Below, in pieces: positions 1 to 9,441 of a stretch of DNA of 64,000 nt. Numbering within the stretch: position 1 is the stretch's first letter; each line of letters begins with the position of its first letter. The notes under the pieces are model-generated. The model searched no databases and was not told the origin of the DNA. It was given only the letters and a program-made list of their open reading frames with translations. The DNA lies in the NCBI GenBank assembly GCA_964530235.1, contig CAZGYB010000002.1:62001-126000 (forward strand), given 5' to 3'. This stretch comes from UM-FILTER-33-9 sp964530235 (lineage in GTDB: Bacteria; Patescibacteriota; Microgenomatia; UBA1406; GWC2-37-13). The translations under genes and the position numbers were made by a program.

Positions 1-1
1 A

Positions 2-601
2 AACAGAATCCAATGGAGCGGTTGCATCGAAGAATTACCCGACTGGGATACTGTCGCGGGAGATCCAACAACCTATGAAACGACGTATAATCCGAAAGGA
101 AATACGCTTACCCTCATGTCTATGAACGTGCATCAAGAATATAGAAAATTCGGTTTAGCGACCCAACTGATACACGCAGTTCAGGAGTGTGCACATCAAC
201 TCGGTGTTATCTATATTGCCGGATCATTCCGTCCTAGTGAATTCGGACGTTATAAAGCCCACCATCAAGTTATTCCCTTTAGTGAGTATGTTCAAAAAAA
301 ACGCGAAGATGGATTACCGTATGATCCATGGATACGAAGCCTTACCAGAAGTGGCATGATTCCGTTGAAGGTTGACAGCCACGCCATGACAGTAACTTTA
401 CCAATAGACGAACTCCAGAGTTTGCGCGAGACATACCAACCCGAACTGTGGCAAGAAGGAGTAAATGGAGTATGGGAATGCGGTGAGGTGGGTCAATGGA
501 CAATCGATGAAACGACTGGTCTGGCAACATACCAGGAAAGTAATTTGTGGGGAATTATACCAGGGACAACAGGGTATAATACGTTTGCACAAACCATATG
601 A
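2..601 (+). CDS. GNAT-family N-acetyltransferase, cut at the left edge
   Basis: The frame is open from base 2, well upstream of the first ATG at 116, so the gene begins outside the window and about 199 residues are visible. A beta strand followed by an RKFGLAT stretch (about residues 48-54 of the visible part) matches the acetyl-CoA pyrophosphate-binding motif A of GNAT enzymes, and the strand/helix after it fits that fold. The C-terminal half is not recognised and should define the substrate, which is unknown. The stop overlaps the start of the following metallo-hydrolase gene by 4 bases (ATGA), so the two are probably translationally coupled. Fold assignment is fairly firm; function is inference. 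Confidence 0.6.
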   Translation, partial: NRIQWSGCIEELPDWDTVAGDPTTYETTYNPKGNTLTLMSMNVHQEYRKFGLATQLIHAVQECAHQLGVIYIAGSFRPSEFGRYKAHHQVIPFSEYVQKKREDGLPYDPWIRSLTRSGMIPLKVDSHAMTVTLPIDELQSLRETYQPELWQEGVNGVWECGEVGQWTIDETTGLATYQESNLWGIIPGTTGYNTFAQTI

Positions 602-1248
602 ATACAAATAAGAAGTGGTTCACCGTAAAGCATATAAAGCGTTCTGTATGGGGAATTGGCGAGTTTCAACACCAAGAAGAGGTTATTTCTTATCTTGTTG
701 TCGGAAGTAATCAGGCGCTTCTTATTGATACGGGTCTCGGAATTCAAAATATTAAATCTGAAGTTAAAAAAATTACCGATAAACCGATTATGGTTGTTAA
801 CACCCACTCACATTTTGATCATGTTGGAGATAATTACCGGTTCAGTTCTGTTATAACCGTAAACCGTCCTCATAGTATCAAGAAAGTAACTCCTAAAAAT
901 AACTCTATCTCCATGAAACCGTTTTCTTTTGAAGTTATTAAAACACCCGGGCACTCGCCTGACTCAATTTGTCTCTATGAACGGAGTCAGAGATGGCTGT
1001 TTGCAGGAGACACCCTTTATAAAGGCCCAATCTACCTCCATCTTCCTGAATCAAACAAAAAGGATTATATACGAAGCATAAAAAAGATCATGAATCTCAC
1101 ACCGCTACGAATTTTCCCCGGTCACAATAGTTTCTCGTTTCCCTACACTGCAATAGGGAAAATATTTGCACAAAAAAAGAAAATAACAGCACAGGGTCAA
1201 ATCGGAAAAAAATTAGTCATTACTAACGCAATATCTCTACTGCTCTAA
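598..1248 (+). CDS. Metallo-beta-lactamase-fold hydrolase
   Basis: Residues 70-75 give the HxHxDH zinc motif (THSHFDH), followed by H119 (TPGHS), D138 (FAGDT) and H176 (FPGHN), the full set of ligands for a two-metal MBL-fold hydrolase. The family includes glyoxalase II, lactonases and phosphodiesterases; the GDTLYKG segment is typical of glyoxalase-II-like members, but the substrate cannot be told. At 216 residues it is a single-domain cytoplasmic enzyme with no signal peptide. The start overlaps the upstream acetyltransferase stop by 4 bases and has no clear Shine-Dalgarno site, so coupled translation is likely. Confidence 0.8.
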   Translation: MNTNKKWFTVKHIKRSVWGIGEFQHQEEVISYLVVGSNQALLIDTGLGIQNIKSEVKKITDKPIMVVNTHSHFDHVGDNYRFSSVITVNRPHSIKKVTPKNNSISMKPFSFEVIKTPGHSPDSICLYERSQRWLFAGDTLYKGPIYLHLPESNKKDYIRSIKKIMNLTPLRIFPGHNSFSFPYTAIGKIFAQKKKITAQGQIGKKLVITNAISLLL

Positions 1249-1287
1249 ACTATCCATGTGTAATTTTTTATGTTATGATAATGTGCA

Positions 1288-2982
1288 ATGATACCCGATA
1301 AAGTCAAAAGCCTCATCCAGCAGTCAATACAAAAACTTAAACTAACAGAGCCTGTGGCTATTGATATCCCAATCCAACAAGATTTCGGAGACTTCGCGAC
1401 CTCGATCGCACTCAAAGCAACGAAAGTTCTGAAAAAGTCACCCTTGGTAATCGCACAAGAAATCATTGATAATATTCCAAAAAATTCATTGATTGTAAAA
1501 ACACAAATAATTAAACCGGGATTTATTAACATCTGGGTGAATCCACAGGAGTTCATGACAGTTGCAGAAGCGATTGCACAGGAACAATTTAATATTCCTT
1601 CTTTTCATTTTGGCACCGAGAAAAAAATTATGGTGGAGTTTGCTCATCCAAATACACTGAAACTACTCCACATAGGCCACATGAGAAACATTTCAACCGG
1701 TGAAGCAATGGTGCGTCTCTTTGAGGCTGTGGGCAACACAGTTATTCGAACCAACTATCAGGGAGATGTCGGACTGCATATAGCAAAAACCATCTGGAAA
1801 GTTCGGGAATACTTCGAAACGATGGGAAAAGATGCAATTGAATCCCTTACGCTCCGAGAAAAAATTTCACTTCTGGGAAAAGCATATGCCGAAGCAGAAA
1901 AAGCATACAGTACAGATGACAAAGCAAAAAGAGAAATTCTGGACATCAACCGCATGGTTTATGAAAATAATCCGGGAATCATACCTCTATGGAAAGAAAC
2001 ACGCGAATGGAGTCTTCAGTATTTCAGTGAACTATACAGCCGAGTTTACACTCATTTCGACCGTTTTTACTTTGAAAGCGAGTGCCATAAACGTGGAACG
2101 GTCATTGCAAGCGAACTTCTTAAAAAAGGGGTTCTTGAAAAAAGTCAAGGGGCCGTTGTCCTCAATGGAAAAGCACACGGAGTAGATACCAGAGTTTTTA
2201 TCAACTCGCAAGGATTCCCTACCTATGAAGGAAAGGAGCTCGCGCTTGCGGAAATGGAGTTTCGTGATTTTGGTACTCTGGATAAAAACATCCATGTTGT
2301 AACGCCGGAGCAGACCAGTTTTTTCCAGGTAACATTCAAAGTTGAGGAGCTCATTGACCCTGCAACATACAAAAACAAACAATACCATCTTGCTTACAAT
2401 TGGGTAAAGCTTAAACAAGGAAAAATGTCTTCACGTCTCGGTAATGTAATTGAAGGAGAATGGCTTCTTGACGAAGCAAAAAAAAGACTATCTCTTAAAT
2501 ATAAACTTGATCCTTTAACCGCAGAAACGCTCGCGGTGGCAGCGGTTAAGTATTCCTTCTTAAAAGTTTCCCCACAAGTTGAAATATACTTCGATTTTGA
2601 AGAATCAATCTCTCTCGAAGGGAACTCGGCCCCCTATCTCATCTACACCTATGTCCGAACCCAAAGTGTACTTAAAAAAAATACCGAAAGAGAGATTCAA
2701 GGAACAAACAGTCAAGTGAACGAAGACGAAAAACAACTATTAAGAAAAATTTCGCAGTACGCAAATTCTGTTTATGAAAGCGCCTCTCGACTCTCACCGA
2801 ACATCCTGTCAACGTATTTATTTGAACTCTGTCAGATCTTTAATCTCTTTTACCAAAAAAATCCGATTCTAAAAGCGGATATAAACCACAGGCAAACCCG
2901 TATTATTATTACGAAAGCGGTAGGAAACATTATTCAGCACGGACTGAATTTACTTGGAATAAAAACGGTTACCAAAATGTAA
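1288..2982 (+). CDS. argS: Arginyl-tRNA synthetase
   Basis: Class I aminoacyl-tRNA synthetase that charges tRNA-Arg. The N-terminal ArgRS additional domain spans about residues 1-85. The catalytic segment begins FAHPNTLKLLHIGHMRN, with the HIGH signature at residues 128-131, and the KMSKS-like motif appears as KMSSR near residue 380. The C-terminal DALR anticodon-binding helices follow from about 440. The 564-residue length is normal for the family. The start is the ATG at 1288; a GATAAT hexamer at 1277-1282 lies 5 bases before it, consistent with a leaderless message. radA follows after 4 bases on the same strand. Confidence 0.95.
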   Translation: MIPDKVKSLIQQSIQKLKLTEPVAIDIPIQQDFGDFATSIALKATKVLKKSPLVIAQEIIDNIPKNSLIVKTQIIKPGFINIWVNPQEFMTVAEAIAQEQFNIPSFHFGTEKKIMVEFAHPNTLKLLHIGHMRNISTGEAMVRLFEAVGNTVIRTNYQGDVGLHIAKTIWKVREYFETMGKDAIESLTLREKISLLGKAYAEAEKAYSTDDKAKREILDINRMVYENNPGIIPLWKETREWSLQYFSELYSRVYTHFDRFYFESECHKRGTVIASELLKKGVLEKSQGAVVLNGKAHGVDTRVFINSQGFPTYEGKELALAEMEFRDFGTLDKNIHVVTPEQTSFFQVTFKVEELIDPATYKNKQYHLAYNWVKLKQGKMSSRLGNVIEGEWLLDEAKKRLSLKYKLDPLTAETLAVAAVKYSFLKVSPQVEIYFDFEESISLEGNSAPYLIYTYVRTQSVLKKNTEREIQGTNSQVNEDEKQLLRKISQYANSVYESASRLSPNILSTYLFELCQIFNLFYQKNPILKADINHRQTRIIITKAVGNIIQHGLNLLGIKTVTKM

Positions 2983-2986
2983 TATT

Positions 2987-4273
2987 ATGTCCTATTATAT
3001 TTGTACGAATTGTGAGTATGGCTCTGCAACCGTGCTTGGAAGGTGTCCCAGTTGCGGAGAATGGAATTCGTTTATTAACAAACAGCAACTGGAATCCGGC
3101 GGGAAAGAAGACATAAAAAAAATTATTTTGACACCCCTTTCAAAGGTAAAAACACAAAGCAAGCAGAGAAAAAAAACCGGGTTATTTGAATTTGACCGAG
3201 TTGTCGGGGGCGGTATTATTCCGGGTGAAGTCATTCTTCTTACCGGTGAACCGGGAGTTGGCAAATCAACATTGCTTCTTCAAGCTTTCCACCATTTTTC
3301 GACGGTTTACATATCGGGCGAAGAATCAGCTGAACAGGTTAGGGAAAGAGCTGAACGGCTCGGTCTCAATCTCGACCAATTTCAGTTTTCAACAGAAACA
3401 CAAGTCGAAGGAATTATCGACGCCATTGGACAGATGGTACAAAAACCTGAAGTAATCATCATTGACTCTATTCAGACAGTCTATTCAAAGGAGGTTGACT
3501 CTCCTCCCGGATCTATCAATCAAGTAAAGGGATCCGCACATTTATTTGTACAGTTTGCCAAAAAAAATCAGATTCCTGTTGTCCTGATCGGTCATATTAC
3601 CAAAGACGGCGATGTTGCCGGACCAAAAACCCTCGAACACACTGTTGACTGCGTGCTTCATTTTGAGGGGGAAAAAATTTCTGAGTATCGTGTTTTGCGA
3701 ACTAACAAAAACCGGTTTGGACCTGTTGATGAAATTGGAATTTTCCATATGAAACATACCGGTCTTGAAGAAGTTAATAACCCACTTGTTTTTGTTCAGG
3801 ATGAAAAAGCAGGGGCCGTTGGAAAAAGTATTGTCGGAGTAGCTGAAGGCAACCGATCTCTATTTTTCGAAATTCAAGCGCTTGCAGTATCAACACCTTT
3901 GCAATTCCCGCGCAGGATCGTCAATGGAGTTGACTACAACAAAGTTCTGCTTTTATTGGCAGTTATGAAAAAATATCTTATGGTACCGCTTGACTCCTAT
4001 GATATTCACATTAATGTAATTGGCGGAGTTAAAATCACTTCTCCGCTAGCAGATTTAGGAATTATTGCATCTGTATATTCTTCTTTAAAACACGGCCTCA
4101 TTTCAAAAAAAACAGTCTTCATAGGTGAGGTGGGACTGCTCGGCGAAATAAGAAACGGCGCGGGCCAGGATAAAATAATCAAAGAGGCAAAACGGTTGGC
4201 ATTTACTTCAATTTATTCCTCTCTGAACACTAAAACTATTGGACAGCTCAAGCAGATTATTCAGTCTTCGTAA
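2987..4273 (+). CDS. radA: DNA repair protein RadA/Sms
   Basis: RecA-like ATPase that promotes branch migration and processing of recombination intermediates. The N-terminal zinc finger is C6xxC9 with C20xxC23; the Walker A motif GEPGVGKST lies at residues 87-95, and the RadA-specific KNRFG motif is near residue 241. A Lon-protease-like C-terminal domain occupies the last 150 residues or so. The 428-residue length is close to the usual 450. The gene lies 4 bases after argS and its 3-prime end overlaps the convergent RodZ-like gene by 17 bases, leaving no room for an intergenic terminator. Confidence 0.95.
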   Translation: MSYYICTNCEYGSATVLGRCPSCGEWNSFINKQQLESGGKEDIKKIILTPLSKVKTQSKQRKKTGLFEFDRVVGGGIIPGEVILLTGEPGVGKSTLLLQAFHHFSTVYISGEESAEQVRERAERLGLNLDQFQFSTETQVEGIIDAIGQMVQKPEVIIIDSIQTVYSKEVDSPPGSINQVKGSAHLFVQFAKKNQIPVVLIGHITKDGDVAGPKTLEHTVDCVLHFEGEKISEYRVLRTNKNRFGPVDEIGIFHMKHTGLEEVNNPLVFVQDEKAGAVGKSIVGVAEGNRSLFFEIQALAVSTPLQFPRRIVNGVDYNKVLLLLAVMKKYLMVPLDSYDIHINVIGGVKITSPLADLGIIASVYSSLKHGLISKKTVFIGEVGLLGEIRNGAGQDKIIKEAKRLAFTSIYSSLNTKTIGQLKQIIQSS

Positions 4274-4880
4274 ATTCTTTCGTAAAAACCGTTTTTTTTC
4301 CGTTTGCACCGGTCACTTCAATGACAAAATTATTTTTCGCTTGAGTTAATGGAAAATCTATCTCAAAAATTCCCTCTTTGTTTTGGTAAATTCTTTCACT
4401 TTGATAAAAAATGGTTGATTCTTTTTCGGTTTTACCTATGATTTTTATCTTAGGTACTCGTTTAAATTTTGTTCCTGTCGGTTCAAGAAGAACTACTTTC
4501 GGAGGTAGAAGAAACTGCCTCAGTTGAACTGCGAAGTATAAACCGAAAAATACAAAGGTGCAGACGAGCAAAAAAAACAGAATTTTTTTTGAGTCGGAAG
4601 TAAGATATTTATTCTCTACTTTTGTCTTAAAATGTACCTCCTCTTTTTTTTCGTATTCTCTCCGGAAAAATGCAAGCATTTTGGTCTCATCCAAGTCAAG
4701 TATCCGGGAATAATTTTTGATGATTCCTTTAATGTAAATTTTCGAGCTGAAATGATTCCAGTTGTTTTCTTCAACAGCCTTTAGAAACGGTTCTCTAATT
4801 TTTGTCAGTTTTTCAACCTGCTTTAAAGAAAGACCCTTATTTAACCGCTGCTTATTAAGAATGCCTCCTACGGATAACAT
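4257..4880 (-). CDS. RodZ-like membrane protein with N-terminal HTH
   Basis: Residues 5-75 form a helix-turn-helix of the RodZ/HTH_25 type (RLNKGLSLKQVEKLTKI...), a linker follows, and residues 100-120 are a single hydrophobic membrane segment. The C-terminal 85 residues are beta-rich and resemble an Ig-like extracytoplasmic domain. In rod-shaped bacteria RodZ links the MreB cytoskeleton to cell-wall synthesis; whether this protein does so here is inference, since no mreB is visible. It follows efp on the same strand after 5 bases. Its end overlaps radA convergently. Confidence 0.65.
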   Translation of the reverse strand: MLSVGGILNKQRLNKGLSLKQVEKLTKIREPFLKAVEENNWNHFSSKIYIKGIIKNYSRILDLDETKMLAFFRREYEKKEEVHFKTKVENKYLTSDSKKILFFLLVCTFVFFGLYFAVQLRQFLLPPKVVLLEPTGTKFKRVPKIKIIGKTEKESTIFYQSERIYQNKEGIFEIDFPLTQAKNNFVIEVTGANGKKTVFTKEFTKTE

Positions 4881-4885
4881 ACGTA

Positions 4886-5452
4886 TTATGCTTTAACCCG
4901 TTCTCCATACTCGCCTGTTTCAGGATTGACAGTGATAATATCGCCAACTTTTACAAAAAGTGGAACCATTACCGTAACACCTGTTTCTACTTTCGCTGTT
5001 TTTTTCGCACCTGAAACCGTATCACCTTTGACTGCTTCTTCTGTCTCAACCACCTTCAGTCTTACGCTTAAGGCCGGACGCATTGTCAGTGGTTTTTCAT
5101 CGTACACATAAACGAAGTAAGAATTTCCTTCCTTCATATATTCAGCTGAGGTCCCAACAACCCGAATAGGCAATGAGTATTGATTATAATTTCGTGGGTT
5201 CATAAAATAAAGCTGCTCAGTATCTTTATATAGATACTCAAGTTCCAAACAGTCAACCTGCAATGTCTCAACTGTTTCATTTGACTTGAATGAGTAGTCA
5301 AGCGTTTTTCCGGACATAATATTTTTTATTTTTGTCTTCATCAGTGCGGAACCTTTTCCCGGTGAATAAAAATCAGCTTTCTGAATCTGCCAAATTTCGC
5401 TCTGGTATTCAATAAATTCCCCTTTTTTTAAATTTCCTGCGTTTGTTTTCAT
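4886..5452 (-). CDS. efp: Translation elongation factor P
   Basis: EF-P relieves ribosome stalling at polyproline stretches. The protein (188 residues) has the KOW-like N-terminal domain with the PGKGSA loop, whose lysine is the usual modification site, followed by two OB folds; the C-terminal signature VKVGDIITVNPETGEY is intact. No EF-P modification enzyme was seen in the window. The start is the ATG at 5452. Upstream, a TACAAT hexamer lies about 28 bases away, so this gene seems to have a short untranslated leader rather than being leaderless. The RodZ-like gene follows after 5 bases. Confidence 0.93.
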   Translation of the reverse strand: MKTNAGNLKKGEFIEYQSEIWQIQKADFYSPGKGSALMKTKIKNIMSGKTLDYSFKSNETVETLQVDCLELEYLYKDTEQLYFMNPRNYNQYSLPIRVVGTSAEYMKEGNSYFVYVYDEKPLTMRPALSVRLKVVETEEAVKGDTVSGAKKTAKVETGVTVMVPLFVKVGDIITVNPETGEYGERVKA

Positions 5453-5505
5453 ATGAAATTAAGTTAAATGACGATCATATATTGTACTCCGTGTTCTGAT
5501 TTTTT

Positions 5506-6103
5506 TCAACGCATTGGTCTTACTCCCCAATTGTCAACATAATAAACGAGAGGATGTCTATTAAGCCAGTCAAAATATTTTGCACGATATTGTTCTACTT
5601 GCCAATAACCTTGATAAAACATTTCCCGTATACGAGGAGGGAAGAGGTTAGTAAAATAATCCATTTCTTCTTGATTGCCCCATATTCCTCTTAGATTTGC
5701 CATCTGTGCCAAAAGATCTGCAACAATGGAAGATCTCGCCCATAATCCATTTAACTGAACTAGGCTTAGTTCTCTTACTTCAGCTGGGGTAAGTCCGTGA
5801 ACCTGTGCGGTTCCATTATAGTATTGCATATGATCTTCATCAATAAGCATGATGTTTGCAAATGGGACAGGGATACCCTGAAAAAACGTAAGTGCGAAGG
5901 ATGGATGAAACCCATGTGCTTTTTTTTCTTCCCGGCTCTGCGATAGGCTGTAAACCTGTTATCCAGTCAGGATTTATTTCGGGGCAAAATAAATTTGCAA
6001 TGGTTTGAGAAGCAATATATTTCTCGGCACGACTGCTTGGTGCAGAATTGTTGTTGAGTAATTCGTGTAATTTTCTTCGTACTTCAGGTGAATATCCAAC
6101 CAT
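5506..6103 (-). pseudogene. Hypothetical protein gene split by a one-base frameshift at an A8 run
   Basis: Two overlapping open frames (6103 to 5840, and a second ending at 5506) read as one protein if one base is removed. The junction is a run of eight A on the coding strand (T run at 5920-5927 on the plus strand). In the first frame the text after the run ends quickly; in the second frame the codons upstream of its first ATG also read as plausible protein through to the run (KKAHGFHPSFALTFFQGIP...). Deleting one A gives a single product of about 198 residues. The family is not recognised. This could be a decayed gene, a sequencing or assembly error in a homopolymer, or transcriptional slippage. 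Confidence 0.6.
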
Positions 6104-6129
6104 TTTCTTGATGTAGATTCCAGTATAGC

Positions 6130-6999
6130 TTATCCTGTTTCTTTTTCCAACTCTTCAAGTAACTTTTTTGTTTTTCCATTTATCCTCTCTGGAACATGGA
6201 TTCGGAACACAACATACTGATCTCCGTGTGCGGTTGATTGCGGGTGAACAATACCCTGACCACGCAGCCGTACGGTACTTCCCGACTGGGTACCCGGACG
6301 AACCTTTAATTGCACGCTTCCCGTAATGGTCGGTACTTCCACAGCGCCCCCGAGTACTGCAGTCGAGTAAGAAATTAATTTTTCAAGATACACATCCTGA
6401 CCTTCCCTTTTGAAATATGAGTGAGGTTTAACCCGAACCTGGATATCGAAATCTGAAAAACGGATGCGCATACCCGAATCTACACCTGCAGGAATCTTGA
6501 TTTTTTTATGCACTCCCTTAATGACAGTTTCTTTTTCAACACCGCGCACTGCTTCATCGAATTCAAGCGTCAGTTCGTATACTTCGTGTCGTTTTGTCTT
6601 TCCCCTTCCTCCGAAAGGGGACTGAAACCCAAAAAACTGTTCAAATATCTCAAACGGATCTGAAAAACCGCCGAAATCAGAACCTTCAAACGGGTTTCCT
6701 CCGGTTGACGAGTAGGTATAGGTAAATGGCCCGCCGCCTCCAAATGGGCTTCCCGAACTGTGTCCCGGCCTGCCGAATCCGCCTTTTTCAAACGCTTCTT
6801 TCCCATACTGGTCGTACAGCTCTCTTTTCTTTTGATCGCTTAACACCTCATACGCATGCGTAACTTCTTTAAATTTTCCTGCAGCCTCTGCTGACTTATT
6901 CCGGTCAGGATGCCATTTCAAAGCCTGTTTCCGGTATGCTGCTTTTATCTCAGAATCTGACGCGCCTTTGCTAACGCCAAGCAGGTCATAGTAATCCAT
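6130..6999 (-). CDS. dnaJ: DnaJ-type co-chaperone lacking the zinc-finger domain
   Basis: The J domain occupies residues 1-70 with the essential HPD motif at 30-32; a Gly/Phe/Ser-rich linker follows (about 75-130), then the two beta-rich client-binding domains. The four CxxCxGxG repeats of classical DnaJ are absent, giving the type II (CbpA-like) architecture and a length of 289 residues instead of about 375. It stimulates the ATPase of DnaK. It is the last gene of the hrcA-grpE-dnaK-dnaJ operon, 5 bases after dnaK. A cbpA name would also be defensible; operon position favours the main DnaK partner. Confidence 0.88.
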   Translation of the reverse strand: MDYYDLLGVSKGASDSEIKAAYRKQALKWHPDRNKSAEAAGKFKEVTHAYEVLSDQKKRELYDQYGKEAFEKGGFGRPGHSSGSPFGGGGPFTYTYSSTGGNPFEGSDFGGFSDPFEIFEQFFGFQSPFGGRGKTKRHEVYELTLEFDEAVRGVEKETVIKGVHKKIKIPAGVDSGMRIRFSDFDIQVRVKPHSYFKREGQDVYLEKLISYSTAVLGGAVEVPTITGSVQLKVRPGTQSGSTVRLRGQGIVHPQSTAHGDQYVVFRIHVPERINGKTKKLLEELEKETG

Positions 7000-7004
7000 A
7001 ATCG

Positions 7005-8900
7005 TTATTTCACAACCTCGCCTTCTTCAACGTCTTTTTTTTCGGCTTTTTTTTCGTCAGTTGATTGAGGTTGGTCACTGTTAACCGGTTGCCCCTGATC
7101 TTTCCCGGGCGCACTGTACATCTGCTGGCCGATTTTTTGCAGACTGTCTGATAATTCTGTTGTTTTTTTCTCAATCTCTTCTTTTGAACCCTTTTCGCGT
7201 ACGTCTTTCAGTTCTTTTATCTTTGCCTCAATTTCCGTACGTAATTCTTTTGGCGCTTTATCACCGGCATCCTTCAAGGACTTTTCACTGACATAGATAA
7301 GATTGTCTGCTTTGTTTTTTACCTCAATCTTATCTTTTTCCTCCTTGTCTTCTGCCGCATGTTGTTCGGCTTCGGTCTTCATCCGTTCAATCTCTTCTTT
7401 TGATAGGCCGGTCGAACCGGTTATTTTTATCCCCTGTGACTTACCGGTTGCTTTGTCTTTTGCAGTAACCGAGACAATACCGCTCGCGTCAATATCATAC
7501 ACAACCTCAATCTGGGGAACACCGCGCGGTGCCGGTGGAATGCCGTCCAGCACAAACCGACCGAGCGATTTGTTATCACGCGCCATTGGACGTTCGCCCT
7601 GCAGAATATGAATTTCAACCTGCGTCTGATTATCACCTGCGGTTGAGAATATTTCTGATTTTGATGTAGGAATCGTCGTGTTCCGCTGAATGAGCGGTGT
7701 CATTACTCCACCGAGCGTTTCAACACCAAGGGTAAGCGGTGTTACATCAAGTAAAACAACATCCTTTGTTTCACCAGTCAAGACTCCGGCCTGAATTGCT
7801 GCGCCGATTGCTACTACTTCATCCGGGTTCACCGAGCGATTCGGTTCTTTCTTGAAAAATTCTTTGACTTTTTCATACACGAGTGGCATTCTCGTCATGC
7901 CACCGACTAAAACAACTTCATCTACTTTGTCAACACTTATTTTTGAGTCTTTCAAACATGCTTTAACCGGAGTGAATGTTTTATCAACCAACACTCCTAC
8001 TAATGATTCAAGTTTCGCTCTGCTTAATTTAGTAACAAAATGCTGTGGCTGGTTGTCTTTAACAGTAATAAACGGCAGATTAATCTCGGCTTCTTTTGAG
8101 GTGGAAAGTTCTATCTTGGCTTTTTCAGCTGCATCGCGGAGACGCTGCAACGCCTGAGGATCCTTTCTTAAGTCAACTCCGCTGTCTTTTTTAAACTCAT
8201 CAGCCAAGTAGTCGAGAATTACTTTATCGAAATCATCTCCTCCAAGGTGGGTATCTCCGTTTGTTGCCTTTACTTGAAATACTCCTCCACCAAGCTCAAG
8301 AATAGTAATATCGAATGTTCCCCCTCCTAAATCGTATACTGCGATGGTATGGGCGTGCTGCTTGTCCAGGCCATACGCAAGTGATGCAGCAGTGGGCTCA
8401 TTTATTATGCGAACGACTTCAAGACCCGCAATTTCTCCTGCTTGTTTTGTAGCTTGTCGCTGTGAGTCGTCAAAGTATGCTGGAACGGTGATCACTGCCT
8501 TCTCAACTTTTTCACCCAAATACGCTTCAGCGTCAGCTTTAATTTTTTGAAGAATCATAGCAGAGATTTCCTGAGGGGTATATGTTTTTCCTTCAACCTC
8601 AACATCAGCCATATTGTCCCGCCCTTCCTTAATTTTATAAGGAAGCCACTTCAAATCATACTTCACGGATTCATCGTTAAACCGTCTTCCTACTAACCGT
8701 TTTACCGAAAAAATGGTGTTTTTCGGATTGACCACCATCTGGCGTTTAGCTACATCCCCAACAACCCGCTTCACCGGATCAACGACCGAAGGAATTACAT
8801 TCCTTCCCTCTTGGGAATGAATGACTTTTGGTTTTCCACCTTCCATAACCGCCACACAAGAGTTTGTTGTACCGAGATCGATACCAATTATTTTAGACAT
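7005..8900 (-). CDS. dnaK: Molecular chaperone DnaK (Hsp70)
   Basis: ATP-driven Hsp70 chaperone. The N-terminus IIGIDLGTTNSCVAVMEG is the phosphate-1 loop, YDLGGGTFDITILE the second signature, and VLVGGMTRMPLV the third; the substrate-binding domain with LLDVTPLTLGVET follows and a helical lid with a charged low-complexity tail ends the protein. The 631-residue length is standard. It sits between grpE (27-base gap) and dnaJ (5-base gap), and is expected to be repressed by HrcA through the operator upstream of hrcA. No Shine-Dalgarno site is obvious before its ATG. Confidence 0.98.
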   Translation of the reverse strand: MSKIIGIDLGTTNSCVAVMEGGKPKVIHSQEGRNVIPSVVDPVKRVVGDVAKRQMVVNPKNTIFSVKRLVGRRFNDESVKYDLKWLPYKIKEGRDNMADVEVEGKTYTPQEISAMILQKIKADAEAYLGEKVEKAVITVPAYFDDSQRQATKQAGEIAGLEVVRIINEPTAASLAYGLDKQHAHTIAVYDLGGGTFDITILELGGGVFQVKATNGDTHLGGDDFDKVILDYLADEFKKDSGVDLRKDPQALQRLRDAAEKAKIELSTSKEAEINLPFITVKDNQPQHFVTKLSRAKLESLVGVLVDKTFTPVKACLKDSKISVDKVDEVVLVGGMTRMPLVYEKVKEFFKKEPNRSVNPDEVVAIGAAIQAGVLTGETKDVVLLDVTPLTLGVETLGGVMTPLIQRNTTIPTSKSEIFSTAGDNQTQVEIHILQGERPMARDNKSLGRFVLDGIPPAPRGVPQIEVVYDIDASGIVSVTAKDKATGKSQGIKITGSTGLSKEEIERMKTEAEQHAAEDKEEKDKIEVKNKADNLIYVSEKSLKDAGDKAPKELRTEIEAKIKELKDVREKGSKEEIEKKTTELSDSLQKIGQQMYSAPGKDQGQPVNSDQPQSTDEKKAEKKDVEEGEVVK

Positions 8901-8927
8901 ATATATTAATGATAAATTTGTAATTAA

Positions 8928-9440
8928 TTAATTTGTTTTCTTTACCGCTTTTTTGCTCACGCGAACCTGCGCAGGCCGAAGCAATGTTCCGTGCAATGTA
9001 TAACCTTTCCGTAAAACACCAACAACCACATCATCATTTTCTCCTTCTACCATATCAATAACTTCGGCGGTATAAGGATCAAACGCTTTATGCAACACCT
9101 CAATTTCCTTTAACCCTTCCTGTTCAAGCATCTTTTCAAAGGACTTCTTAATGAGAATCAAGCTCTCGTCTTTCAAAAACAGTTCGGCTCGATTCAGATC
9201 ATCAAGAAATACCAACAGTTTGAGAATGAATTCTTTATTTGCAAACTGTATAATTCGGGCTTTTTCCTCAATCGAACGTTTTTCAAGATTTTGGTAATCC
9301 GCAAGCACGCGCAAAAATTTAGTCTTTAACTCATCTACTTCTTTGCGACACGCCGTTAAAGCTGAGCGTTCCTTTATTTGAGTTTCTTCCTGCTTTTCAC
9401 TTGTTTGTTTTTTTGTCTTAACTGAACTATCCATAGTCAT
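8928..9440 (-). CDS. grpE: Nucleotide exchange factor GrpE
   Basis: GrpE releases ADP from DnaK. The 170-residue protein has a charged, flexible N-terminus, a long coiled-coil helix (about residues 28-95, with the LRVLADYQNLEKRS segment typical of the family) and a small beta domain (HKAFDPYTAEVIDMVEG... VLRKGYTLHGTLLRPAQVRVSK) that contacts DnaK. The ATG at 9440 almost touches the hrcA stop (one base between), so expression is probably coupled to hrcA. A second in-frame ATG two codons later is an alternative start. Confidence 0.95.
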   Translation of the reverse strand: MTMDSSVKTKKQTSEKQEETQIKERSALTACRKEVDELKTKFLRVLADYQNLEKRSIEEKARIIQFANKEFILKLLVFLDDLNRAELFLKDESLILIKKSFEKMLEQEGLKEIEVLHKAFDPYTAEVIDMVEGENDDVVVGVLRKGYTLHGTLLRPAQVRVSKKAVKKTN

Positions 9441-9441
9441 A

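Noticed and set aside
7303..8550. Several 68-102-codon plus-strand frames over dnaK
   Set aside because: They are antisense shadows of a highly conserved gene with no promoter or start signals and unlikely protein composition.
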